The notes under the pieces were generated by a model. That model saw nothing but the letters and a program-made list of their open reading frames with translations. It had not been told where the DNA came from and did not search any database. A program made the translations under genes and the position numbers. Positions 32,583 through 43,120 of a DNA stretch of 64,000 nucleotides are shown here, in pieces. Source of the stretch: Marvania coccoides (Eukaryota; Chlorophyta; Trebouxiophyceae; Chlorellales; Chlorellaceae); assembly GCA_963854735.1 (NCBI GenBank), contig OY978097.1:1302001-1366000 (forward strand), in the 5' to 3' direction. Every line of letters starts with the position of its first letter. The first letter of the stretch is position 1.

Positions 32583-34046
32583 TCAGTACTACGCTGAGAG
32601 GACGGAAAACGATCAGGCAGACGCTGGGCAATTTGAGCAGATGCTAAATGTAACCAAAGCTAAAGAAGAACATTCGCGGCAACTGAGGATCGAACGCCAG
32701 AAACGATACCGCCAAAAGCAAAAGGAAGGCGCCAAGGAATTGGAGCAGGCGGTGATGCAGGCTACGTCCGAGCTGGAGCGGTTGCAGACGGAGCACGAGT
32801 CGTTGACGCTCCACGGCACAGTCCTCGAGAGGATGGCGGAATATATGGGGTGTGCGGAGACGGCAGCACGAGAGGGCACTGCCCTTCACGAAGAGCATCG
32901 CTATTTTCTGGAGGAGGCGGTGGATGAGGAGGAGGGTGCAGGGACAATGGTGCTCAGCCAGGCCACGCTGCAGGTTTTCGGACCAAACGAGCCGTCCGAA
33001 GAACTGCTTTTGTGAGTCTTGTGTTGCCAGAAAAATAATGCACCAGTCATGTTGTTTTAGTGAATTCTTGTGTCATCGTCAAAGCCTTCCTTCACTCGTT
33101 CGCTCTTGATGCCAAGTGCAGGGAGGTTGTGAGGCAGCCAATGGAAGAGTTAGTCGGGATCGACGAGTGGATGTTTCGAAGGAATGCCTCGCTGTGTCTG
33201 AAGGTGTGTTTGGTCTTAACTTCCCAACCTTCCACCGGTTTTCGCCTGTGATAACCTCCGTCTCTAAGAGTCACCGCTCTGCTCTCTATTTTATGCAGCT
33301 AAAAGAGAACCCGGACGATCAGTTGTTTCAGCAGAAAACGAGGGAATGGTTGACCCGCAGAGTGAGGGAAAAGCACAATTGAATTGTTAAATTGAATTTG
33401 CAGATAACAATCAAGTTTTTTCATCGCCTATCTATCCTTCCACCACTGTTTATCACCATTCAATGTAGCGGCTCATCCTTTCATATTTCCTGCGGGAGAG
33501 GCCTTCAGACTTGGTGGAGCTGGCAATTCGCAGAACTCTGCCTCCTGCACCGGACGGTGGCATCAACCCAAAACTGAGGGGTCTGGAGGAGGAGCTCAAC
33601 CTGCAGCCTTGGCAGCACTTCAAAATCAAATCTGCGTGGGAATGGTACAAAGAGTGCACCTCCCAGGCCCGCGGCAAGGCCAAGCTGGCGCTGCACCAGG
33701 CCGTGTCTTCATCTGCTGGAATGAGCGGCATGGAAGAGCTGGCGATGTGCTCAGCCAAAGCAGCGACAGTACGTATTTCTCCAACCTTTTTTTATTGGGA
33801 AGCTGACGTATTTTCACCATCTCTAATCGACTTTCTTCTTGTTTGCTGCTGCAGAGTTTCTTGGAAAACATGGACAACATGAAACACTTGCAGCGCTTGC
33901 CGGTTGTGGAGAGCTCTGCTCTGATGCTGTTTTTCACCTCTTTCGTCGACGTCTTGAGCATTGCGCAGCGAGCCACCTTGATTTCCATCTGCTGCCCGCA
34001 CTCCCCGGACCTGCTGCAGGCCAGCGTGGTGCTGTTTGAAAGCTGA
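32583..34046 (+). CDS. bZIP-like transcription factor, 5' end unresolved
   Basis: Five certain exons: 32583-33011, 33122-33203, 33299-33361, 33469-33768, 33855-34046, all GT-AG with consistent phase, about 354 residues. A basic region followed by a heptad-like leucine stretch lies near the start (QLRIERQKRYRQKQKEGAKE, then LEQAVMQATSELERLQ), so a divergent bZIP is likely, although the canonical N-x-(7)-R core is weak. The middle and C-terminal part (EWLTRRRLILSYFLRERPSD, PWQHFKIKSAWEWYKECTSQ, DLLQASVVLFES) resembles the conserved tail of some algal bZIP-type proteins and may sense or bind partners. The start codon lies in an upstream exon not settled here. Confidence 0.6.
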
Positions 34047-34707
34047 TTTTTTTATGTCACGGGCTTGTCGCAAATTGCTCGTGGCCAAGTTCTATTTTAT
34101 ATTTTGTACAATACAGATCATTTTATATTTTTGAAGCCAAAATGGTAGATTGCAGGCTGCAGGGACGTTGGGAATCAACGAAATGTTTTCCCTTCACCTC
34201 TTCTTTTTAGTTTTACAATTTTACCTACTGCCATCTTGCCATGGGCAATAATTTACTTTCTATACTCTTTCTGAATAAAAACAAGACCTGTGTATGCAGC
34301 AGATTACGTTCCCTTCATTACAGCGACTTTTCAAATCTATTTATTTTCTTTAAAATAAATTTAAAGAAACACGAAAGACGTTAAAACTTAACGCACAGAA
34401 AAGTGCGAATGAAGTCCTCTAGGGGTGTCGCATGAAGGGTGAATGTACTGCCGACTCCATCCCAATCCTGCCCTTCTTTCTGTGCCACTGCCACGAGTGG
34501 GTGGCTCTTCGTCTCAATTTTCCCAAAGCTAATAGATACGGTGGTTTTTGACCAAGAAAATATATGTTTACATCAAGAAAGAATTAAGAAAAACATTGAA
34601 AGACTGAAGAATACAAACGGTAAAAATTGAGTAAAATCTATTTATACAGGAGAAGTCAATAACGTTGTTTAATATTCAAGGAAATGAAAATGCCTGCGGC
34701 TTTCCCG
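34047..34707. other. Intergenic, convergent 3' ends, 661 bp
   Basis: Very AT-rich DNA between two convergent genes. No conserved protein, tRNA-like or repeat structure was seen. The longest open frame (34439-34630) is low-complexity and is not called. Confidence 0.45.
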
Positions 34708-35335
34708 TCACACGGCAATGTCCATCTGCAGCTGTGTCGACTGCCCATTGTCTGGCGGGCCCATGCCTGCTGCCCAATCTGCATCTGCCTGGTTGTGCGG
34801 CTGCGCTCCCATCAGCTCTTTACACCTTCGCTTGTGGGGCTTGGTCTTTTCGTGGTCGGCCAGCGCCCTTGTGGAGCAAAAGTACTTGGCGCATGGGATG
34901 CAGTAGTGCTGACCCTGCGCAGGAAGGTCATCGTCTAGACCCACTCTGCAGCAGCCAAAATAGATGATGGAAAATGCGTCAGGCGCTGGAACGGCAAAAC
35001 GTGATAGAGTATTCAACAGAGTATGAGCTGCCGCAGCAGAGGGGAGAATTTTGAATTGCAGCGGCAGCCATTCCAGGCCACTTCGCACCTGTCTGTCGTC
35101 CCCAGCGGTCCAACCTTGCCATCATGCACGCCCTCAGCTTTCCTGACATCCTGCCAGACCTGCAAGTGCAGCAATAAATAGAGCGTTGGACAGGTCCTGG
35201 GCCAGTCGGATTGTTGCAAAAGCATAAATCTACCTGGTCAATGTGCCTCGCCCTGAATTTCTTGCGGACTCCCCGTTTGTTGACCGTGGTACCCTTCCTA
35301 TTGGTGCCAGTTTTTTTGCTTTTCCCTGACGCCAT
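34708..35335 (-). CDS. ZNF593 / BUD20-like C2H2 zinc-finger protein
   Basis: Exons 35234-35335, 35089-35159 and 34708-34945 (minus, GT-AG) give 136 residues, the usual family size. Exon 1 is strongly basic (RKKFRARHIDQ). Exon 3 has the single C2H2 finger of this family: GQHYCIPCAKYFCSTRALAD followed by H-x-x-TKPHKRRCKEL, then a family-typical AAGMGP. BUD20 is a pre-60S ribosome export factor; the human orthologue is ZNF593. The start MASGKSKK follows an in-frame upstream frame without conservation. Confidence 0.9.
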
Positions 35336-35625
35336 TGAAAATCTCTTGATATTTGCGCACAAAATTCTCCAACTGCTACTCTCGCACGTTCAATGGATGT
35401 TTTTGGGTTGTGACAAATTATTCTAATTATTTTTTCTCCGCTCTCACGGCCGTGTTTGCGAAAACCTCGAAAATGGCGGCGCATCAATTTCCCGCTTTTT
35501 TTTATAAGTACTGAAAAATAAAGCAAAGGAAGGCATTTAAACACAAATTACGCTTTCAACGTTGTGTGAACAAGCAGCACAAGACTTGAAATAAAATTTA
35601 TTTTGAAATTTCAAGAATATCAAAC

Positions 35626-36829
35626 ATGTCAACTAGTGAAGAAAAATACGCCCGGAGCGTTGCCAAAACTGTCGCTACTCAGCTCTTGGCAGCACAAGGG
35701 CTGGATAGTGCGCAGCGCTCAACGCTAGACATCCTTTCAGACCTTCTGATCCGCTACATTTCTGAAGTGGGGTCTCAAACGCACCTGTACGCCGAGGCGT
35801 CCCATCGAACTGAGTGCAATCCCTTGGATGTGGTCAGTGATCATCCCCAAAAGTTCCTTCCACCTTCAATCGTTTCTCACGTGAATAGCACTAAATTAAT
35901 AATTCCCCCCCGTCAGACGCTAGCTCTCAGGAACATGGGCCACGACATTCCGGCCCTCTTGAGCTACGCCCAGAAGCTGGAAGACGCACCTTTTGCCCAG
36001 AACATCTCTCAGTTCCCGCTGGCAAAGTCCCTGCCCCCGCCGGCCTCTTTTGCAAGCTTCAACGAGGCTCCGCCGCCCCACATTCCAGCCTTTTTGCCCG
36101 CCTTTCCAGACCCCCACACGCTGCTGGAGACGGCCAATTTTGTGCCCACAACCCACGACCCCGCCACCCGCCAGGAGGAGCTCGTGGAGCAGCAGCAGCT
36201 GGGGGAAGGGGCGCTGCTGCGGCTGACGGCGCGCGAGCAGCCAGAAAGCGATGCACTGCGCGCCGCAGCAGCTGGAACGGCGCCAGCTGCAGTGGAAGCT
36301 GCAGCAGAAGCTGCAGCGGAAGCGGCAATTAACCCTTTCCTCGTCTCGACGATGTGGGATGCGCCAGAGGCGGAAGCAGGACGCTCCTTGATGAGCAGGG
36401 CTGGGCCGAGGGGCCAAGGGCCGAGCGAGGTGGCCCCCATTGACGTGGAGTGGGTGGTGGGTGGCAGAGAACAGGCCCAGGCTCCTGGCCTTGCTTTCCA
36501 AGGATTTAACTTCACAAAAGGGGTGGGCAGCCGGGTGGCGCTCGGTACCAGCGGAAGGTGCGCCTGTTAGGCACAGCTAAAAGCACTTTTCTAACCCCAC
36601 ATGATCATTTTATTTGTTCCATTTTGTTTTCTTCATTACTGTGCGCAGGCGGGCGGCGGATGCCTACGGTGAGGATGGCGGGCTAATGGAGGAGGCGACG
36701 GGTCGGCGGAAGAAGCTGGTCACCATGAGCGAGGCGAATAAGAACAAAGTGAGGGAGATGCTGACCACTAGAGCGGAGGACGGGGAGATGGCCTATGGCG
36801 TGGAGTTGCCCGATGGAGAGCTGATATGA
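35626..36829 (+). CDS. TAF8: TFIID subunit TAF8
   Basis: Exons 35626-35832, 35917-36557 and 36649-36829 (GTCAGT, GTGCGC donors) give 342 residues. The first 69 residues are a histone fold with the TAF8 ending YAEASHRTECNPLDV. After the intron comes the TAF8 C-terminal domain with HIPAFLPAFPDPHTLLETAN, the signature proline motif. The rest is low-complexity with Ala-rich runs, then a short basic exon. TAF8 pairs with TAF10 in TFIID. TGTAA lies at 36881-36885. Confidence 0.88.
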
Positions 36830-37092
36830 GAGACAAGGAAAAGGGAACGCGCCCTTCCCTTTTCTTCGTGGATCCAATTTTGTAATAAATCCCAGGAAAC
36901 GAAATGAGTTGACTGTTGACTAAAACAATCAAACTTTTCTTTTTGAAGTCAATGTTGTGGCATTACCTGACCACATACGAAACGAGCAAATTTACGAGGT
37001 GGGAAACATATGAATAGACTGATTCTTGCTCGCCCCACCATATTTTTTGTAACTCACTTTGCTTTCCTCCTTTTGCTTTTCTCTTTTTGCAG

Positions 37093-37545
37093 CAAGAGCG
37101 CTCCAAGGCCGGCCGCCTGCGCACTGCCTACCCGCAGCTGGACACGCAGGCCAAGCACGCTGCCGACAAGGGCGAAAACGGCATGGCTGTGACCCTCAAC
37201 CGCCGTGCAAACGAGCTCCGCCAGGAGTACTTCAAGGCCTCCAACCAGTGCGCCGCCCGCATCGCGCTGCGCATCAACCGCGGGAAGAAAGGGTTCATGC
37301 AGGTGGACCTGCACGGGCTGTACGTTGACGAAGCACTGACCAAGGTGCAGCTCGGCCTGGACCAACTGCCCTCGATCAGCCCAGGGGGCGTGGTGGTGCG
37401 GTACATCACTGGAAGAGGTCAACACAGCGGCGAAGATGGCGCGCGCATCAAGCCCGCCGTCATTGCGCTGCTGGAGGAGCGAGGCATTCACCATAGCGAG
37501 GCTGTCGGCTACGTCGACGCCATCATCGAGGGCCATGCCCCTTAG
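37093..37545 (+). CDS. Smr-domain protein (DUF1771 plus Smr), 5' end unresolved
   Basis: The last exon (37093-37545, after a TTTGCAG acceptor) encodes about 150 residues: a helical DUF1771-like segment (LRTAYPQLDTQAKHAADKGE...LNRRANELRQEYF), then the Smr domain with its VDLHGLYVDEAL and ITGRGQHS motifs (D-x-H and G-x-G-x-H-S nucleic-acid nuclease signatures). An upstream exon ending GAG|GTGGGA at about 36991 is in phase and open (NVVALPDHIRNEQIYE) but contains no ATG, so at least one further 5' exon or another acceptor exists. Smr proteins act as RNA or DNA endonucleases, often in mRNA quality control. Confidence 0.65.
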   Translation, partial: QERSKAGRLRTAYPQLDTQAKHAADKGENGMAVTLNRRANELRQEYFKASNQCAARIALRINRGKKGFMQVDLHGLYVDEALTKVQLGLDQLPSISPGGVVVRYITGRGQHSGEDGARIKPAVIALLEERGIHHSEAVGYVDAIIEGHAP

Positions 37546-37671
37546 AATCAGCAGTTCTCTTGGTTTTCTCTCGTGATTCTGTTTATTTTTCTTACGAATA
37601 TTATTTCATTTGACTCTGAAATCACTCAAATCGGAGCGGCGGAAAAAAATCAATAAAAAGATAGCGCTTTC

Positions 37672-38230
37672 CTATTTTTCTTCTTCTTCCTCTTCTTCGT
37701 CGTCATCTGCTACATTCATCAATCGGAAGGAAGCTAAATTTTTGTCGCCAAAAACGACCTCGGAGCCAACCTCCAAAACGGCCTGTGTAAAATTTGAGAA
37801 CAGTTTAAAATTTAACAGTCAACGGATAGTATTTAAGTTTCATTTGCTATTTTTATTGCGTACAACTACTCACCGCCTGCTGGGGTTTCAGTTCCACCCC
37901 ATCAATAAAAGAACCGTTGGTGGAGGCCAAATCTGTAATAGTCACGGAGTTGTCCCCGCCCACGTTGACGATGGCATGGCGCGCAGATACGGTGGGGAGC
38001 GGGACCACCAGCTCTGCGGTCTCAACACGTCCCAGCTCGTACTTGCCCTCTTTCAGTTTGAGAGCGACGGGCAGCAGAACGTCGGCAGCGTTAATGTGGC
38101 TGGTGTCGCCGTTCCCACAGGGCTCCAATCGCAGACCACGTGCCACAACAACACATTTTGGGCGTGCACTTGCCCAATTGGAACGCAGGAAACAAGCAGG
38201 GAAAGTAGGCCTGCAGGAGCTTGCAATCAT
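37672..38230 (-). CDS. FHA-domain protein, probably organelle-targeted
   Basis: Exons 37874-38230 and 37672-37782 (GTGAGT...CACAG, phase 0) give 155 residues. The first ~45 residues are Cys/Arg/Ser-rich without acidic residues, like a transit peptide. The FHA domain covers about residues 60-140: YELGRVETAELVVP, TVSARHAIV, ITDLASTNGSFIDG (the phosphothreonine-binding G-R, S-x-R-H and N-G residues are all present), VGSEVVFGD. The C-terminus is a run of eight Glu. Small plastid FHA proteins with this layout are known in plants; the phosphopeptide partner is unknown. Confidence 0.85.
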
Positions 38231-39130
38231 GGTATGTTTTCGTAAAGGTCAAGCAGCCAGAGCAGGCAATTAAGTGCGCAATAAGTTCAATAAAACACTA
38301 TTAAATTCAAGCTATGCGAGATGAGATGAGATTGGGTTTCGATTTTTTTCGAAACACTTTTTGACTGGCATGCAAGGAGCTCAAACGCAACTTGCAAGGA
38401 GTTTAAATGTGGAACTTCAGAAATATATATGCTTTAACGATTATAAATTCTACTACGCGACCTCGCGCTGTGAATTTCAAACCTGTAAAATTTAATCTAG
38501 GATTCCACATATATATAAAGACGCCTTCCAATGTGAACGGCCACCGACATGTAATTGAGAAAGCGTTGCAGCCAGCAAAACGCTTAAATACCTCAGCGCT
38601 TATGCTATTATGTAGAAATTATTTCACCAGTAGAGCAAGCTCATAACAGCTCTCTCTCTCTTACGCCTCCCCCACCATCACTATCGCCTGCTCATTTTCA
38701 GCAGTAAATCCACCGCCTACAGTCAAAAACTTCTCTTGCTCGGCCGGAACCCGACTTCCAACACGCAAATTTTACACCTGCCTAACAAGGTTTCATAAAA
38801 AGCAAACTATACTAAAAAAAAAAACTCTCAGACAAAAAATTGATGCAGTAAAATGCCACTTAATCATCTTATAAAATTCTGCCCTCTGTGGCGGTGCTGC
38901 GGCTCAAACGCCCCCCAAATAAAAAGGAAAGGAATGAAGCAAACACACGCACACAGGTGCTGACATCAAATACGGTTTTATCAACGGCTGGCAGGCACGC
39001 TTAGTAGCCTTCACAGGCCACCCTGCCGCTGCTCGGCCGCCCCCTTTGTCAACAATCGCTGCACCTGTCCTACCTACAAAATAAGCTCTTTTTAAACTAT
39101 ATTCTTTATCTACCCCACAGGGGAGCGCAC
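38231..39130 (-). other. Intergenic, 900 bp
   Basis: It should contain the 3' UTR of SEC61 and the promoter of the FHA gene. Features seen: a CT microsatellite near 38649-38661, an 11-A run near 38814, and a possible hairpin with arms near 38407 (atgtggaac) and 38501 (attccacat) bordered by AT repeats. No coding sequence was recognised. Confidence 0.4.
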
Positions 39131-40757
39131 TCAGCCCCACACGGCTCCGCCCATCTCCTGGCGCTCCTTCTCGTACATCTCCCAGTACTGGTAGATGTTG
39201 GTGACCGCCAGCAGGATGCCGGTGCCAGAGCCGATGGCCCCCATGAAGTCGGCAACAATGGTCAGAGCGCCGATGCACATGCCGCCAAAGGCGGCGGCGG
39301 TGGGGATGTAGCGGTTCAGCTCCTTCTTGAGGGAGCCCACGGTGTCGCGGTGGCCCTGCAGGAAGAGCTGCTGCTCGCGCAGCTGGCGTGCCACCTCGTT
39401 GGCGTTCTGCCCCGACACCTCGATCCAGGTGATGGAGAACAGCGCGCAGGCCGACAGCATGAATGCCACGTAGAACAGGGTGTGCAGGGGGTTGGCTGCT
39501 GCCTCTCCCAGGGAGTGGGGCGGGGTGATGTAGTAGACCAGCCCCCCCACGGGCACCATCTGCTCGGAGTAGTAGTCGTCCGCCTGCCAGCGGCCCAGCA
39601 GGCGCACGATGGGGTTGGCACCGTAGCGCTTGAAGAGCAGCTGCGAGATGAAGTAGAGGTTGGAGACGAGGGCAGACTGGAGGATGATGGGCATGTTGGA
39701 GGTGTAGAACAGCTTGATGGGGTAGTTCATGCGACCGCCGCGCTTGGAGCGCATGGGGAGCTCCACCTTGAAGCCCTGGAAGTAGACCACCATGCAGAAG
39801 ACGGCCACGGTGGCCAGCAGCTGCATCATGTTGGGCATGCCGGGGCGGTAGAACGCCTCCTTGAGCGCCTTGGTGCGGTCGCCGCGGGTGAGCAGCAGCT
39901 GGAAGGTGTTGATAAGCGCGCCCTCGAACTGCGGGCCTGCGCCCTGGTTGAAGGTGTAGGGCGACAGCGCCTTCCACACGATGGACTCGCAGATGTTGGT
40001 GGAGATGAACAGGGAGATGGCGGAACCCAGGCCCCAGCCGTTCTGCAACATGTTGTCAATCAGCATCACCAGCATGCCCGCGATGAACAGCTGCGCCACG
40101 ATGAGCACGCAGTTGAAGACGCCCAGCTCAGAGGGAGGGCCGTACATCCCGGTCCACACGTACACCATGGCTTGGCCCAGAGTGATCAACAGACCCAGGG
40201 CAGACTCGGCGGTCTTCCTGCGCAATGGGAGGAAGAAAATTTTGGGGCACATGGATCAGAAAATTTGAATTTGGAAAAGGGCGGTGGCAAAAAGTAGGGG
40301 GGAAGCTCACATGAGGTCGCGATCGGTCTTGACGCTCTGATCCACCTCGATGATCTTGGACCCAACCAGCAGCTGCACAATGAGGCCAGCCGTGATGATG
40401 GGCCCGGTGCCCAGCTCCATCACCGTGCCTCTGCTGGATGCCATGATCATACGGGCCCAGTACAGAGGATCAGCACCCGTGGAGGCCTTGATGCCATAGA
40501 GAGGCAGCTGAGAGCACACCAGGAAGATGCCCAGGCACGCCAGAGTGGTGATAAAACGCTTCCTGCAGTTGGATGAAACTTGATGAGAATATTGACCAGG
40601 CAATGCAGGGCCCCATCGGTGCGCCGATTGGAGTGGTAGGGCTCGTAGGACTCTGAAAAACTCACTTGAAGGGCACGCGGCGGCCCTCGGGAGGAGGCAC
40701 GTCGGGAATCACCCGCTGGGCGGGCTTGAAAAGGTTGAGGAGTTTAAACTGCCCCAT
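39131..40757 (-). CDS. SEC61A: SEC61 alpha, ER protein-conducting channel
   Basis: Exons 40666-40757, 40311-40562 and 39131-40217 (minus, GT-AG) give 476 residues, exactly the usual length. Sequence matches the family from end to end: [20 protein letters not shown], the plug/TM2 region ([40 protein letters not shown]), [36 protein letters not shown]-type loop, [16 protein letters not shown] and the C-terminal TM10 ([18 protein letters not shown]). It forms the translocon with SEC61 beta and gamma. Ten membrane helices are expected. Confidence 0.97.
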
Positions 40758-41878
40758 GATCCGATGTCACCTCGCAACCCTCCACAAAACAGAAGAAAAG
40801 AGGGAGACCGATACTGTCACACGCCCCTGGACAGAAATCGAAGCAAGATCGACCAATCGAGCTAGGCCGGTCCTCCGGAATCCCTTGGTATGCAAACGAA
40901 GGTCTATTACACTGACGATCGATGCGATCGAAGGTGTGCTACTTGATTTAAAATGCGGCAAGAGCTCCGAGAATTTATTTTTGTTTTTTTCTTTTGAAAA
41001 ATGAAGTTTTTAAGGTCCGGAACGCTGCTATAAACTAAATGGGGCGGCATGAGATTTGGTGGGGGTGTTTCGATGTGTGGCAAGGAGCGCCGCCAGCCCA
41101 TGCCCTTCGCTGAGAGCCCCATGCCCTTGAGAATTTCCAGCTGATCCAATAGACTTTCAACCAGAGATTCCAAGCAACGTGGGGAGCTGTAAAGTGATTA
41201 TTTTTCTGGAAAAGGCCTGCATGGAAAGCTCATTGGTTAAATTTTAAAGAAAGGGACATGCACGAGGAGGGAGGTGAGAAGCTTGGTTGGTGGCAAAGGC
41301 GAGGCAAGTAATATTAGTTCATGATATCTGCAGGACGATGACGTCTTTCCTCCAGGCAGCAACTCTTCCGGCTTTGCAGTATAATTTCTTTCGTTCGTTT
41401 AAATCTCCGAGAAAATTAGCCAGGCATGACGGCATCGCGCTTGTCCGCAGGAGAAAAAACACAAGAATGGTAGCGGTGCAGTTGCAGCAGGCCCACCAAA
41501 GCCCCGCTGCATCTCGCATTTTATAGACATCAAAGAAGAGAGGGCACGAAGAATCAGCTTCGCCTGAGATCCCGCTGCCGCCAAACCTGAGCAAGACTGA
41601 CTCAACTGCAAACCCTAGGTACACGCGGGCGGCGCCAGGCTGACATGGAAAGCTTCAACATTTCTGACAAGTTGCAAAATTTTCCTCAACTGCTCTCCGC
41701 CCCGACTTTTGTGTGACTTAAAAGTGAAATTTGTGTGTTTTAGGCCTTACAATCGTTCTGTTATTCACAAGACATATCCCTCAAAAGGGAATCGGGGCCG
41801 TGGTCAGGCGGGCTTACTTGTGAAGGGCATAGCGACCAAAGGTGTTGGGATGGGATTTTTCGACAACCAACCGGCTGC
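40758..41878. other. Gene-poor stretch upstream of SEC61 and downstream of eL41, 1121 bp
   Basis: The SEC61 promoter side and the eL41 3' UTR lie at the two ends (TTACA, an inverted TGTAA, at 41747-41751 is 128 nt past the eL41 stop). No protein with family resemblance was found in the middle. A 13-bp word gtgtggcaaggag at about 41075-41087 recurs in the inverted-repeat locus at 42.7 kb. Splice-like motifs occur but no consistent exon chain. Confidence 0.4.
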
Positions 41879-42337
41879 CTACTTGGCCCTCTGCCTGCGG
41901 CGTTTGCGCTCTGCACGTGGAAGAGAAAGATGAAAGATGTCAGTCGAATGATGAGGGGAAAATGGAAGGGGGGTGGCCCATCATGCATTAGATCAAGCAG
42001 GTCAAATAGAGGGGGTTGCTGCACGCCAAACAATGAATATCACGTACTAAGCCTCCTCATCCTCTTTTTGCGCCTGAAAACGTTTAAAAACAACGAGAGG
42101 AACGTGTTAGGCCATTGTTGGAAATGAAAATGAAAAAAACATAAACAAAGGGAAGTTTTGTGGGTGTTTAAAGCATGGTATTCAATGTTGCACATGCAGC
42201 AATTGAAACAACGAGCCCAGCCGGCCGCCGGGAACCACAAGGTTCCGCCGGCCGACATCAGCATTCATCTTTTAGAAATGGCAAAGGCCTATGCATCCAC
42301 AATCGAGAGTTCAGCTAACGCACCATTTAGCCCTCAT
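41879..42337 (-). CDS. RPL41: Ribosomal protein eL41 (RPL41), three tiny exons
   Basis: Exons 42324-42337 (14 nt), 42048-42073 (26 nt) and 41879-41910 (32 nt plus phase) join to 24 codons: MRAKWRKKRMRRLK then RKRRRQRAK and a stop. This is eL41, the smallest ribosomal protein, which sits at the subunit interface near the decoding centre. The first 18 residues match the near-invariant family sequence. The C-terminus is two residues shorter than the usual 25. Donors are GTGCGT and GTACGT; acceptors TTTCAG and GTGCAG. The gene is far too short to appear as an open frame, and its identification rests on conservation and exact phase across both introns. Confidence 0.9.
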
Positions 42338-42470
42338 GATACCTAATTTTATAAAGGCCAGCTACGGTCTATTCTGCTCTTTAAGCCTACACAATGACCA
42401 GGGACTACCACTTATGCCCCCCCTAAAAAAATATATCAGCTTCTTCTCTTTCCGTTGCATTTAGGAAATC

Positions 42471-42478
42471 TATAAAAG
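42471..42478 (+). promoter_or_regulatory. TATA-like box upstream of arm A
   Basis: TATAAAAG lies about 43-50 nt before the conserved start of arm A of the inverted repeat. A similar box at the same distance precedes arm B on the other strand. Confidence 0.35.
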
Positions 42479-42518
42479 CATAGAATCCATAGCTGCAATC
42501 ACTATACCAAAAATCTCG

Positions 42519-42794
42519 ATGTGGAGGGAAGCTGCCCCTTCGAGGGTTAAGAAATTCCAGAACCCGCCCGCCGCCCAGAGTGTGCCCGCTTTAAGGGCAT
42601 ACGAGAGGTCGCCCAGAGAGCTGCCGAAGGCCATCGCCAAGAGCGCCAGAGCATTGGGAAAGGATGCTGGATGCTTTGCATGCTATCCACAGGTGGAGGC
42701 TTACCTCGGTGTGGCAAGGAGTGTGCCTGAGGCAGATAGCTGAAAACACCCATGAACACGCTGTGGAGTTGTGATGTGGCGCCTGCCGCGGCAT
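42519..42794 (+). repeat. Inverted-repeat arm A (possible ncRNA or relic gene)
   Basis: This ~275-nt stretch shares, in the same order, gtggagg-aag, aaggccatc, aagagcgccag, gtggcaaggag, gaaaacrcccatg and ggcgcctgcc with the minus strand of 43121-43387. Spacing differs by up to ~30 nt, so the copies are old. Read as protein, arm A starts with ATG at 42519 and stays open for 74 codons (MWREAAPSRVKK...), but arm B lacks a base near the start and its aligned frame has no ATG. Confidence 0.6.
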
Positions 42795-42874
42795 AAATTC
42801 AGGCAATGTGTCCCTGATAGCACACCATGCCGGTGGAGATTTTGGGTGCATGATGCACACGAAAAGCCACGGCA

Positions 42875-42890
42875 GCACGACGCGTCGTGC
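42875..42890. repeat. Perfect 16-bp palindrome
   Basis: gcacgacgcgtcgtgc is its own reverse complement. It lies in the spacer between the two repeat arms. A second inverted repeat, gtgcat-g-atgcac, is at 42846-42858. Confidence 0.8.
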
Positions 42891-43120
42891 ACAGTCGCGA
42901 CGCCATGCACAGTCATATGAAAAACAGTCAGTTCCCCACCCGCATTAGCAGCATACATGAGATCGGGAGCGAAGTGGCTGAAGAGGTTGGGAAAGGATTA
43001 AGGCAACGGAGAAGGAGCTGGTTCGGCGCTGTGAAAAAAACTCGGTGCAAGGAGAAGCTGCAGAGCAGGGTGGTTTGTATCAAAAATTTAGTCCTGTCGG
43101 CAAAAATTATATTGCGCCGC

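Noticed and set aside
38904..39977. 357-codon minus-strand open frame
   Set aside because: Alternate frame of the SEC61 alpha last exon; product is low-complexity Arg/Pro/His.
41287..41624. Open frames of 79 (plus) and 101 (minus) codons downstream of eL41
   Set aside because: No family resemblance and no consistent exon chain; left as intergenic.
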